From Icerya purchasi (taxonomy: Eukaryota; Arthropoda; Insecta; Hemiptera; Monophlebidae), in assembly GCA_039619475.1 (NCBI GenBank), contig CM077116.1, positions 16,675,443-16,739,442 on the forward strand: DNA of 64,000 bases, given 5' to 3'. The notes below the pieces were generated by a model. That model made no database searches. It worked only from the letters and a program-made list of their open reading frames with translations, and was not told where the DNA came from. Of this stretch, positions 13,201-24,330 are shown one piece after another. Made by a program: the position numbers and the translations under genes. How positions within the stretch are numbered: the first letter of the stretch is position 1; each line of letters opens with the position of its first letter.

Positions 13201-14046
13201 AAATTTCAGCAGTCGTTCGTTGTTTCGCAATAGAAGAGATAAACGGGTACGCGGAACCAAATAGAAGAGAATTTGCGGCACTCTATGAAGACACTACGTG
13301 TACGGAGATTGGAAGAGTATGGCGGACAGAAGGAGAAAAAAAAGTTATTCTTTTTCTTTCTAGAATTCAGCAGCGTTTTCTAAACTACAGTTCATGGCTT
13401 GTGATCCGATCTTCCGGAAAATATTAAAAACGACACTCGCTGAAATAATTTTATTTTTAATATTTAACAGCACCTATTTAAATGTATTTCATCATCAATC
13501 CGGTATGAACTGAGCATTTGCTCGGCGCTGAATATTGTGATCGACATCGGTGACGTAGTTTAGATAAAATATCTAACGATAATAAAAGTGTAGGTTAGCA
13601 ACGTGAATTAACGTAAACCAATAATACGAACCTCTATTATGGACGCCAATCAATAAAATTAGTACTAAATTCACTGTTAATAGCTCAATGTTTAACGGAG
13701 AAAACACATGTAAATGCAATGTGTGTTTCATTTGCAACGAGAATTACTAGTTTTTTAGATAACATCGCTTAAAGGTCATTTTACAATCACATCTCCTTTT
13801 GCCCAACCAATTTTTAACCTCTTTATTGTACGTTTCTTTGAGCTTTTGAATTTGACTCTAGGCGGCACTGCTTTCTCTTTAAACTTAAAAGTTAAACGAA
13901 ATAATTCGATTTATATTGACCTAGCATATATTTTTTATAAAACAGGATAGATAAATGAAAAACTGAATCGATATTACTTATTTCTGGATATCTTTCTTTA
14001 ATTTGTAGTACAATTTCTGTCTTCACAAGAATTTTCTAATTCAAAC
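10251..14046. other. AT-rich non-coding stretch with simple repeats
   Basis: No gene or mobile element was recognised. It contains A-runs at about 11562-11583 and 11960-11978 and a TA/TG microsatellite at 12321-12357. An unrecognised 85-codon open frame lies at 13170-13427 (+) with no familiar motif. Confidence 0.55.
12321..12357. repeat. TA/TG microsatellite
   Basis: A short TATA block is followed by about eleven TG units and a TATG end. Confidence 0.95.
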
Positions 14047-14048
14047 TA

Positions 14049-14396
14049 CAGTGGACCTCAATATAACGGATTAATTGGAGTAGGAGTAGGCCTAGTCCGT
14101 AGTTGCGAAAGTCCGATAAATCGAAATCATCAGGAACGGCGTGTCCGTATTTCTGTCGCTCATAAGCTGCGATGCACCAAACATATGCGGAAAAAATTTA
14201 CTAATTTTTAACCGAGTACACCAGAGTTATATGTTGTCTATTAATTATAAATTCCTTGAGCCGCCTAAAATTTTACATAAAACTGCTGGACGACTCGCTG
14301 CTCTTCTGACGAATCGATGTAGAAAATCAACGAGTGTCAATCCGCTTCTGGCACGGTATATTTTGAAAGTCCGCTGAATATATCGAGGACGGACTG
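14049..14396. mobile_element. Pogo-type (Tc1/mariner superfamily) MITE
   Basis: The left end begins CAGTGGACCTCAATATAACG. The right end, read on the minus strand, begins CAGTCCGTCCTCGATATATT. Both start with CAGT and share CCTC-ATATA. TA lies immediately outside each end (14047-14048 and 14397-14398), as expected for a Tc1/mariner-type TA duplication. Internal words around 14094-14127 (GTCCGTAGTTGCGAAAGTCCGATAAATCG) repeat the motif of the ends, a common layout in pogo-like TIRs. The roughly 350-bp length and the lack of a transposase motif point to a non-autonomous copy. Confidence 0.8.
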
Positions 14397-14398
14397 TA

Positions 14399-15049
14399 TA
14401 GCATCTGCTTATTATCTTTCTAGGCTTCATTCAAGCCTCAACCATTTCAACCTCTGCCACTCGATTACCGTTCAGCGGTTAAAAGTGCAGCCAGTGGCAC
14501 AAAATCTCTGACTAAAAATTAAACATCTCATTGCGTATTTTCTCTGACTTCTAACACTCTCTCGGCTACTTTGAATAATAATGTTTCTATAGCAAACTAA
14601 TAATTAAATCAAAATGGTCACAAAATCTATACACACCAACCCGCCTTATTCAGATAATTCAGACAACATAAACGAAACTCTCTAATATCATCACTATTTT
14701 TCCGAATAATTACGTTTTTAGTCGAAAGTTTGGCGAATAAGAATAATCCGATATCTTCGGCCAGATTGTTTTACAATGAAGTTATTGCTCTTTAATTACT
14801 CGATCGGGAAAAAATTTAATCAAATTAAATTTTACAATCAGTTTTTACTTGGAGATAAAATACGTAAAGAGTATAAAATACAGGTACTTATCCCTCAATC
14901 TCTGCTGTTTCGTTTTGAAATAATCCGAGATATTCCTTCCGATTTATCTATCAACGACAAACTGTTCATCCGAGCTATTGATCTCCAGTATTTAGAGCAT
15001 GTAAAAGCGTACCACCTCAGCTAATACCTTCATCCCTATTCTCGTTGTC
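14399..15049. other. Stretch without recognised gene
   Basis: An 82-codon forward frame at 14776-15024 has a plausible mixed amino-acid composition (start MKLLLFNYSIGKKF), but I do not recognise it and it has no visible motif. The rest shows nothing. Confidence 0.35.
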
Positions 15050-15960
15050 GAAATTAAATTTTTAATCATTATGCTCCCTTCTATCATTTTAGTTTCACGG
15101 TTCTTATCGCGTAAAACCAATTATCGTGTAAACTCAAACTATGCCACAACTCCCTCCGTTTTGACCACTTTAGTTCTTCCTGGCGTGGTAAAGCCGTTTG
15201 CTTCTTATCCCTCTTCACAGTGCACCATCACACAGTTACCACTATGTTCTTTGCGGTGAAAACTACTCTACCCTAAACTCTATAATTGTTAAGTTTATAA
15301 AGACCAGGTGTTAAAATTCATAAAATCGTGAGTTTTCAAAATATTTCCTTCGCTGGCACTGAAGAAATCAGCCAAAATAAGCTAATCTCTCCTACATTCA
15401 CCTTCGCTGATATTTTTAGGCGGACCAATTTCCCGGCCATTCCCAATTCATCCTCCACCGACGTAAAAAGGAAACGACAAAACTACTCTACCAGTTCTTT
15501 TGCCTCTTACATCAGAATTTCGACCCAAAAGAGCACAGTATTCCAGTTCAAAATCTCAAAACCGCCTCAATAAATGTCATTCTAATTTATTTAATAATTC
15601 CGACACTAAAGGCTACCGTTTCGATGCTCTTATGCTTCCCTCACTCCCTTCAATTTAATTTCTCTCTAGAATCACGAGCACCAAATTTTCTCTAAATGCT
15701 AATAACGTTTTCTTCGATAATTTGTTTGCATTTTCTTCTTCAAATGCCATTACTTTTGCGCCTTTATCGGCTCTCGGGAAATTCGACGGTTCTAACTTAG
15801 AGCATAAAGGTATTTTCTTTTACTCTAGACTTTCTCTTTCCTTTGTCCGCTGCTTTTCCTATTCTTTCCAATCATACCATTTAGAATATACAAATTTCAC
15901 TTTCCTATTTCCATATTACTAAGCCGTAACAACACAAGTTTCATAGTTTATCATTCCTTT
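15050..15960 (+). other. Possible ORF1-like relic of a non-LTR retrotransposon
   Basis: The plus strand is pyrimidine- and serine-codon-rich. The frame at 15328-15573 includes SSSTDVKRKRQNYSTSSFAS, a Ser/basic stretch of the kind seen in ORF1 proteins of I/R1-like elements. The frame then breaks repeatedly. It lies upstream, on the same strand, of the endonuclease relic at 17590-18215, which fits the order ORF1 then endonuclease. No zinc knuckle was seen, so this is a weak inference. Confidence 0.3.
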
Positions 15961-16214
15961 CTTTTTTTTTTTTTTTTATTGCGCCACATAGTGATTTATT
16001 TAACTGTATATCCACTCAACCGCGTTGCCCGCCTCCTTTAACTTATTTTTGGTTGATATCATGCAGATAACCAGATACAATAATTGTTTTAAGGGAGCTG
16101 TTGTTTTCCTTTTATCATGTTTCTATTTTCTGTTTTTATATCTTCCCCCTCGAAACGTTTCGACGGTTCTTCTCGCTGGCTTTAATTAGATTAGTTGATA
16201 GTATTTACTTTTAT
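15961..16214 (-). mobile_element. Possible non-LTR 3' end ending in a poly(A) tail (minus strand)
   Basis: A T-run at 15963-15977 is, on the minus strand, a poly(A) tract preceded by GTGGCGCAAT. The second T-run at 16212-16233 has a comparable context. That gives two element ends about 250 bp apart in the same orientation. The 250 bp between them holds no coding motif. Confidence 0.35.
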
Positions 16215-17377
16215 TTTTTTTTTTTTTTTTTTATTGTATGGGCGCGCCAGTGGCATTGACCCAACAACAAGAAAAACTAAGCTAAAAAACTAAATAGCTA
16301 GACGATCCGAAATGGACGCAACAAAGGACAGCGGTGCAGGCACCACAGAAGATGAAAGAAAGAAGAGGATAAAGGAAGCGTTATAAGAACTAGTGGGAGA
16401 ACTAATGTCAAAAGCTGGCGTATAAAAGAGAGCATTCATTAAGACGAGCAGGACACTCGAAGAAAGTGTCATCAGCATCACATATACGAAGAGAATCACA
16501 ATCGTGAAGAGAACAATAAAATCGAAAAGCGAGAGGAGGGTAGGAGAGAATGATTAATCCGTAGACGAATTAGGCAGACAATAGAAGAGCAACGACCAAA
16601 AGGAATAGAATGAAACCAAGACAGGGAACGAGGAATCGGCTGAATGAAACAGTGTAATGCGAATGACGTTTAGAAAATAGGGAGCGATAAATGTCCCGCC
16701 AAAGACTGGCGTGATTGGAGGAGGATAAGGAAAGTATGTCTGAAGAAGGGAAATAGTTGAGAAATGAATCAAGGCGAGTAGCAGAGCGAGCGAAAGAATC
16801 AGCTGCCTCATTGCCGTCAATTCCGGAATGATTGGAAATCCATAAAAAATCAATAAGAATAGAGCGTAATGCCTGCTGAGTGGAGGTTAGGGAACAAATT
16901 AAGAGAATAATACTATCAGAGGAATATGAAGGAGGAGAGGATAGACTTGAAAGAAGCCTTCAGAGTCCGAAATTATGAGGAACTGGGAAAGCCCGATTGA
17001 AGAGGAAATAAAAGAGATAGCCTAAAGAATGGCGATAGACTCGGCAGAAAAGATAGTGCAGAAGAAAAGAAGCCGGAAGGACTCAGAATGCCGAAGCGAC
17101 GGAGCAGTAAACGCACAACCACGCCATCCTCGCTCCTGGAACCATCGGTAAAGATCAATACATGAGCAGGAAAAGAGGAATTCAATAAATGAAGAAATTC
17201 ATTATTGACTGCACCATGAGGAGGAATAGACCCGAAGTGGGAGAGAGGAGAATTTGATAGGCTGCCATAGGCTATTGAAGTCATGAGGGAAGAAAGGGAG
17301 AATGTTATAGGAAAGGGCAACAGGAGACAAATTAGAAAGACGAGCAGCAAATTGGGATTAGTGACCTCCTCTTGCAA
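16212..17377 (-). mobile_element. Non-LTR retrotransposon 3' part with RNase H domain, decayed
   Basis: Reading down from 17377 on the minus strand, the first frame contains IFTDGSRSEDGV near 17155-17120, the RNase H opening motif with its first catalytic Asp. After frame changes, LWISNHSGIDGNEAADSFAR appears near 16848-16786, equivalent to the W-P-H-G-GNE-AD-A block that carries the last catalytic Asp. The downstream protein is Ser/Leu-rich to about 16500. A 3' UTR then ends in poly(A), seen as a T-run at 16212-16233, preceded on the minus strand by GGCGCGCCCATACAAT. The layout fits R1/I/Jockey-type elements. The 5' part (endonuclease, RT) is absent, as expected for 5' truncation. Confidence 0.75.
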
Positions 17378-17589
17378 TGATTTATTTCAACGATGAAAGC
17401 TTTTTTACTTCACATTTTCCCATCCCGGCATTGTTCTTCTCACTCTTTACTTCTATCAATATGCCTCCTAATATGTGTTGGACTGTGGTAATGGTATGGT
17501 GTTTGTTTCGGTGCTAACTTTTTCTATTTCTAATTTCCTCTGATCTTTCTTGATCCTTCATCATATTTTCAATCTCGCCTTATTCTCCT

Positions 17590-18215
17590 TCATTTCTTCT
17601 CTCCTACATTCCTCTCCTTTTAAAATCATCCATAGTCCTTTCAACTTGAGATATTACAATGAAATTTCCGTAATATCAAGGCCAATAAAAACACTTCAGA
17701 ACGATTCCTATTTCAATATAACATCAACATGGCTTTATTTTCGGTAATCTGGATGAAAAATGTTCTTCGGTCATCATTATCTTAACTTAGTTCATACATA
17801 TCTTTATTCCCATTACTATTCTTCTAGTCCTCCAAATTTTTTAACCGCCGATGTCTCTCCGAATTATGATTTGCGTAACTTCCCCTTTCAGACTTTGATT
17901 AATCTTCTCTACTTTTCATAGGTGATGACTGAAATGCTCACTCTCCTTTTTGGAATTCTAACGCTTACAACAGCAATGGCATGATTTAAAAGAATTTTAT
18001 CCTTCAAAATGATCTGCCTTTCTTAATAATGGTTCTCCTACTTGTATCCGAAATCGCTTCTCTTTCTGCTCCGTTGATCTCTCTTTTATCTCTCCTGACC
18101 TCAGCCTCAGCAGTACGATGCAGTACTTTGAACTATACCTTTGAAAGTTGTCGCGCTCCTATAATTATTTTTTTTAATGAAATTCCTTCCTCGGCATCAA
18201 AATTATCTAGGTTGT
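17590..18215 (+). mobile_element. Non-LTR retrotransposon endonuclease domain relic
   Basis: On the plus strand, across several frames, the apurinic-type endonuclease of a non-LTR element can be followed. There is a Y-PP block near 17810-17840 (YSSSPPNF). GDD-stop-NAHSPFWNSNA at 17921 onwards is equivalent to the conserved GDFNAHHPFW catalytic motif with one codon lost to a stop. After a frameshift near 18025, SPTCIRNRFSFCSVDLSFIS is equivalent to the closing SxxDL block of the domain. No RT follows; a Helentron relic on the other strand begins about 115 bp downstream. Its orientation is opposite to the RNase H relic at 16212-17377, so the two are separate insertions. Confidence 0.75.
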
Positions 18216-18329
18216 TTTTTTGAACAACCGTCATTAGGCTGGGCTTTATATCTTATGGGCAGCAACGAGAATGAAAACCGACGTGCTTATGATTTTTACT
18301 GTACAGAAGATGATTCTTTAGAAACGGAT

Positions 18330-18428
18330 ATGGTATTTACATTTACATCGTTGATATATTAACATCGTTTACATTATTTGTATCGTTGACAATTACGCTG
18401 TTTACACGATTTACAACATTGACAGTAG
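18330..18428. repeat. Degenerate TTTACATCGTTGA-type minisatellite
   Basis: Several imperfect units built around TTTACA and CGTTGA follow each other. On the minus strand they give a Val-Asn-Asp-rich tail to the open frame at 18343-18798. Confidence 0.6.
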
Positions 18429-18429
18429 A

Positions 18430-19090
18430 GGTATGCGTCGCTATCGAAAGGAGAGGACGATCCGTACTAAAGTAGGAGATATAGTGGCGCGTTTCAAGTG
18501 CGCTGACGTATCGTGAAAAGACAGCATCAATGCACGTGGAATTACGTGATGTGCAAGTGGTTAATTCATTCTTCAGTTCGAGTACGGATTTTGCGTGCAT
18601 AAATTCCATGAATGTGGGATGGTGCGACCCTCGTAAATCCAAGTTAAGATTACCACCGAGAACACCGACCATTTCAGTGTCTTGTACGTTAAACTGATCG
18701 ACATCTACGATGTGGAAGAAGAGGCGTATAGCCCGACGAAACTCACGGTCGACGAATTCACCATCCAAGAAGCCAGACTCGATCATTGCTTTCTCCACTC
18801 GAAGTAAGGGCTAACCATCACCAATTGCACGAGCGGGTGCTAATGTAGCGGCTGTCAGAAGATAATTTCGCAGCAGAACTTTTTTTTGATCGCTTGTAAA
18901 TCTATGTCTGGCAAACGGGCGGTAGTTGACGGCGGTCGACGGTATACGCCATATCCATACCCGCGAAGGGACGCCCATGATCATGCATAACTTGTTGAAG
19001 TCAAACATTTCTACCCGAGGAGAGCAGATCCGATCACACTACACTCGTCGACGAAAACGATGTAAACATTTGTGAACGCTGTGCGATTCA
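18430..19090 (-). mobile_element. Helentron (Helitron-like) relic: PIF1-type helicase joined to endonuclease
   Basis: On the minus strand VDECSVIGS near 19060-19030 is the Walker-B-type DExx motif of the PIF1-like helicase. After frameshifts GMDMAYTVDRRQLPPVCQT near 18960-18905 is the helicase GDxxQLPPV motif with D/G altered. The open frame 18798-18343 then starts with helicase sequence (RRAIRLFFHIVDVDQFN, residues 21-37). Within about ten residues it passes into endonuclease/exonuclease/phosphatase sequence (GGNLNLDLRG for GDFN, then TCIDAVFSRY and HYISYFSTDRPLLS, residues 48-118). In Helentrons this endonuclease lies downstream of the helicase, so the order is right. The helicase C-terminus and endonuclease N-terminus have been deleted, leaving one frame. 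Confidence 0.8.
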
Positions 19091-19223
19091 CCTTTTGCGT
19101 ATTTCTGATACGAAAGACAGTATGTACAGTGGATCCGACATATGTATAAATAATACTTTTTTTGCGTTTCCATAGTAACATTTTATGATACAAATACGTG
19201 GGACACTTCGTGTGACATTTCAT

Positions 19224-21792
19224 GGAACGGACACATTTTAGGAATGACCCCCGCCATAAAACATATTCATGTCAAAAAGAGGAAGATATTTAAAGTTGAC
19301 ATAATTAGCCAACGAATAGTTAGCGGTCGATAGATGTGAAACAAAGTTAGTACAGTGCGGCAGCACTACTGACAGGTAAGAAGATGGCGCAGCATAGTTT
19401 AATTATAAAAAGAAAGTAATCGAAAGGAACTACTCATGAAATCCAAAAAGATGATACGAAAAATTTTATTAAAAAAACACGCAATAGCAAATTTTAAAAA
19501 ATTTAACCCGTGCGGACGTACACATCAGTGTTTCTTGATGTTACAGCGTCATACAATGGATCGGAAAAGTTGTAAAACTTTTTCAAAAATGAAAAATTAA
19601 AAGAACTTTTCATTACTATTAGAAAAAGGAACAACTGAAAAATAAAACGATTTATTTAAAAACTTGAACGGTTATAGAATGAAATAACAATGCAATTAAG
19701 AAAATTACAAAAACACCGAACTATTTACCTTCGGTTTAATAAAATCTCAATATGTAAAAAAGCTGCAGCGAAATTACTATTTCTTTACATAGCAACTTTA
19801 TGGTTAAGTATTAGCAAAAGTATCTGTCGCAGAACTATCTTTAAACACCTCTAGACATACATACGCTTGCGTAGGATAACGTAAAAAATAACATAAAGAT
19901 TATCGAGGATGAAATTTAGTCGTGAATCGTATGTATATGTATATAGATGTTCAAGGATAGTTTTGCAGCAAATAATTTTACTGGTATTTAACTATTATTA
20001 AATTGCTTCGTGCACGGTGTAATTCTCTTAACTGTATCGTGTTACTTTATTTTTTACAATCGTTCAAGTAATCGAATAAATTGTTTTTTCTCGTAGTTCT
20101 TCTTTTCTTTTTTTTTTAATTAATTTTTTGTCTAAGGGTAGTAAATAAAAAGTACGGTTTCAAGTTTCCCTTTATTTCTCATTTTCGAAAAAATTTCGCA
20201 CTTTTCCGATCTATTGCGCGTGACATTATAACCAAGAAATAATAAATTTTACACCCCATATTCAGAGGTAAAAAAAAACGATTATCTTTCACTTTAACTA
20301 CGAACATTTATCCAGAACTAATAATACACTAATTTTATTTTTTTTTAGCACTAATTCTTTCTCCCGTATTCCTTCAATCAGCTGTATCCGAACCGAAATA
20401 ACTTAAACAAACATCGCGAGCCGCCGCATTTTTTTATTAATGTTATTTAGACCAACATTCCAATGGCTTAACAGACTGACAACGAAACGTTTCTGAAATT
20501 AGTTCTGTAGTTCGTTTTTTTTTGTTTTTTTTTTTTTTGTTAACTCAGAGATAAAATCCTATTATTAAAATGTAACGCTAAATATTGGAACTTTTTTTCA
20601 TAATACGAAACATAATAATCCATAAAATAATTAAAAATGCACCGCTAGGTTTTTTTTTTACTATTAAAAAAACTCCTTTTTTATTTTTTGGTCCCAGTAA
20701 TTGCACAGAAATTAACATCGCCGCAACAATTGTACACTTAATTTTAAAGAACTGAAATTAGCGCGTTATATTTAGTGTTCATTATAATTTTAATTTATTA
20801 TATATTTCGGCAATATGTACTAAGAAAATAAGCGCTACTAATAAAGAAAAGTATTATCTATAGTTTGTTTTTTTTTGTGATCTTTTGTTCTCATTAAAGG
20901 GAATTCGATGTCGAAAATATCTTTCTCTCACTTTCGAATGAAGGTTAAATTTTAAATGAAGGAACCGGGAATTCGACACTTTCCTAGCTGGCCTAGTTTC
21001 TGCGTCTCAGCTATGAATCTATACGCGACGACAACAGTAGTCCGTATTTTCCAAAGAGAAGGGAAGATTACTTATTTTGAAGTAAAACAAGAACAGGTAA
21101 TTTTCGCTCAGGCAGTTACATCGAGAAAACGAAAAAAGTAACAAAAAACACCAGACTAAAAGTTAATAAATTTCGCCTGGCTTGAGATAGAAAGTTTAAG
21201 ATATAGTTTATGGTTAACAATGGAAGAAGAAAAAAAGTGGGTCAAAATAATCGTTACCAACCATTTGACGGGCGGGACGTTTGAAGCGTATTCTTTCGAT
21301 TTTGTGCAAAATATAGAGGGGTCTTCATACTTTTGTACGTAATTCATGTAACAGAGATTATTAACGACAAAATGTGTCTCACCACCTCCAAGACTGATTT
21401 AACCGAAAAGTACTATGAATGAAATTTAAACTTACAATTTTAGGGAAAAAACGCTCTACGGATAAATATTCAATGTTCCAATTCAGGAAATCAATTGAAC
21501 TCTTTACCGATGTTCCAGTACTCGCCCGATATAATGCAGAGCGATTGATTTGAAGGTGACCATGTTTATTACCATATACATATACGAAATGTCGGCAGCA
21601 ATTATTAACTGTTTATGGGATACCGATAAGTGCGATAATTACAAACTATTTACTCGATAATACTAATAAATGCATGTCTAACCCATATCTAACGTTCTCT
21701 GCATCGGTACATTGAGTGCTACCCTTTAGAAATAACGTTGTTTTTTTTTTTTTTGTTTTTTTAATCTAAATCTAAATAGGAAATAGTTCAGC
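19224..21792. other. AT-rich non-coding stretch
   Basis: No gene or element was recognised. Short T-rich runs occur (20106-20118, 20515-20540). The open frames at 20956-21141 and 21156-21347 have no motif I recognise. Confidence 0.55.
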
Positions 21793-21890
21793 ATACATAC
21801 ATATATATGTGTGTATGTATGTATGTATGCATGTGTATATATATATATATACATACAGATGTACATATGTATATATATATATATATATTT
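21793..21890. repeat. TA/TATG compound microsatellite
   Basis: Blocks of CATA, TATG and TA alternate over about 100 bases. The Tyr/Ile-rich open frames on both strands here are products of the repeat. Confidence 0.95.
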
Positions 21891-23810
21891 ACACATTTCC
21901 TCGGGCAATTCCAGTTTTCATCCGTTATACTCTCCTTTCTCTTTTAGCTCTAGCCAAATTTACAGCCAAGCTGGAAGTTCCAAACCATTCCTGTTCCTGC
22001 GAAAGATTTAGAGCTTCCTGTTGACGTTTCACCTCATCTAAAGTGACAAAAAGGGAATTTTTTTGTCCCTATTGCTTCAGCAGAATAATGTACACAATTT
22101 GTACCGAATTCTGAAATATTTTCACTTGCTTTCTTCAAAAAGCGGAAAGCGTTTTTGAAACAGTTATATGCAGGCATTTTTAAATAACAAACCTTCTCCT
22201 CTAAAGGTGATTTTTTTGTTAATTTCCCGCCACCATTACTACGTAATTTCGTACATTAATACGGGAACGATCGCAAATTATTCCAGAGAAGAGTGTTCTG
22301 TATCAAGCGGGACATGTTTTTTTTACTGCGATAAACCTGGTACTTTTTAAGAAGGACAGCTACCAAGCCAATAAAGCAAACGTTCTTTTTTTTGATTCAT
22401 TTTTTTTTTTTAAATAAACAGCTTTGGTATTTGAAAAAATAAAAAAAGAAAATGGCAATAACTTTTCGGTTTCTAAAAACATTACTTAAAAATTCCGTAA
22501 AAATCCGTATTTACATGTATATGTAAAATCAAAAAATATTAAACATGTTTGCAATTATTTTATAAAGATTTTGTCAATACATATGGTGGAATTAAACAAA
22601 TACTTACTTTGAAATGTTGTAAAATGTCTTTTATACATTGAAAAACACCTTATTCAACCGAGAGGTAATCGGTACATAGTTAAATGGAGCTTTGCACATC
22701 TTTTATATGTTTATCGTTACGGTCTGTTTATATCAAAGGCACCCGTGCAAGGTTACAAAGGACCTAAAGACGGTGAAAGGAACTCACCCTATTCGCTGTA
22801 AAGACTTTTACAGAGATGAATTTCGAAAATTTCAACTATACCACCTATCCAGACTGCACTGTAATTCTCCATTTTTAACACATCTTCCTTATTTATTAGC
22901 AGGGCCCGGAAGTTAATGACAAGTAGTCATTTTTTTTCGCGCGCTTTCGATAAGAAATACTCAAAATGAGTTATGCCTCGAGGAGAAAATGCGCCTCTAT
23001 ATTAGATCACTTTTTCCCATCTTTCGTAGTTTTCGATTTTATAAGTGTTATTCCTTTACGTCCTTTATGTTCCTCTTTTTAAGGAAAGTTTTGTCACCTT
23101 TTTTTTTAAAAATTCAAAATTTGCGTCCGAATTTCTGAAATGAAACAATTATCAAAACGGAAAGTGTAAATAAAATTAGATTTTTGCGCTTTGCGTAATT
23201 CCAAAATCAGTTAATAACCGGCATTGAGGAATTTCTGTGAAATAAACGGTTTTCGCACCTATGTTCATGCGCGAATTTGTATGCAGCTGCACTGAGAAAC
23301 AATAAACTTTTATTTACATACAAAAGATGTGCAACTAAATTAAAGATGAACGGTATTTCCCAATGTATAAAAATATAGTAGGCAATCCTTCGGCTTTTTA
23401 AACGTATGAATAATATCTGTAATAATTTAAATAACATCTAATTTTACTACATAAACTGTATAAAATAAATAATTTTAATTTTATATAAGTACGGAGTTTT
23501 ACGGAATTTTTAAATAGTTTTTTTAAAACTTGAAAAATCATTATGTCATTTTGATTTTTGAAATGCCATTCTCTTGAGTGTTTTTAAAGTTTCATCAGCT
23601 CCAAGCTCTGTTTACTATGTACTCTAGTACGCTTACCTTGCACAAGGAGCGATTTACTTAATTTGGTTTTTTTTTTTTTCGTCGACGTGGACATTGGCCT
23701 AAGAATTAGAAAACAAAACGAAAGTGTAATTAAATCTTCAAGTGACCGAAGTTAGCAGAACAACGAAGGAAAGTGAAAGGATGAAGGGCACGCTATAGAG
23801 AATAGGTCTA
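21891..23810. other. AT-rich non-coding stretch
   Basis: Nothing recognisable. A 74-codon frame at 22692-22916 (+) and a 76-codon frame at 23207-23437 (-) have ordinary composition but no motif. Confidence 0.5.
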
Positions 23811-24330
23811 TTAGTGAAAATGACGAGCAGAAAATGGAACGTTCAGCAGCGATAGAAGAACATTCAAAAAAGATATGATCATCATGTCACGTATAAAATA
23901 AGAACTAGGGAGGCAGAGATGTCTAAATGGAGAGAAATTATAAGTGAGAAAAAAGCGATGAGGGAAGCAGGCTGAATCAAAAATATATAAACGGCAGACT
24001 GCAAGGATCGGAGCATGTAGAGGTATCCATGAGAAATCAATTTGGATAGAGTGACGAAGCAAAAGGTTGTCAATTAGGCGTATGAGAAAGGTTGCATAGT
24101 CAGTAGAGTGGAAAGGAAGATTAGTATGGCTTGTAGGGCGCTTTGTGAACCTGATCATGAGTGAAAGTGTATGAAGAAAGTTGAAGGAGACGCGTCTGGG
24201 AGATAGTATTGGAGCTTGATATCTTTTTATTTTCTCCGTTTTCCCAAAACGTTGCCGCGTTTCAATTTTAATTAGCGATCGTACTTGAACCGAAAATTCA
24301 AAAAATAATTTTGTATTCATTACCATGTTC
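23811..24330 (-). mobile_element. Non-LTR retrotransposon RNase H C-terminal relic
   Basis: The 171-codon minus-strand frame contains QIDFSWIPLHAPILAV around residues 96-111. This is equivalent to the RNase H block I-F-WIP-H-GI-GNE, with the GNE part lost. The following HRFFLTYNFSPFRHLCLPSS aligns in spacing and character with the Ser/Leu/Phe-rich tail after the RNase H of the element at 16212-17377. The catalytic TDGS is not seen. I read it as a degraded relative of that element. The frame stays open although catalytic residues are gone, so its length alone does not indicate function. Confidence 0.45.

Noticed and set aside
21726..22024. Tyr/Ile-rich open frames
   Set aside because: They read through the TA/TATG microsatellite.
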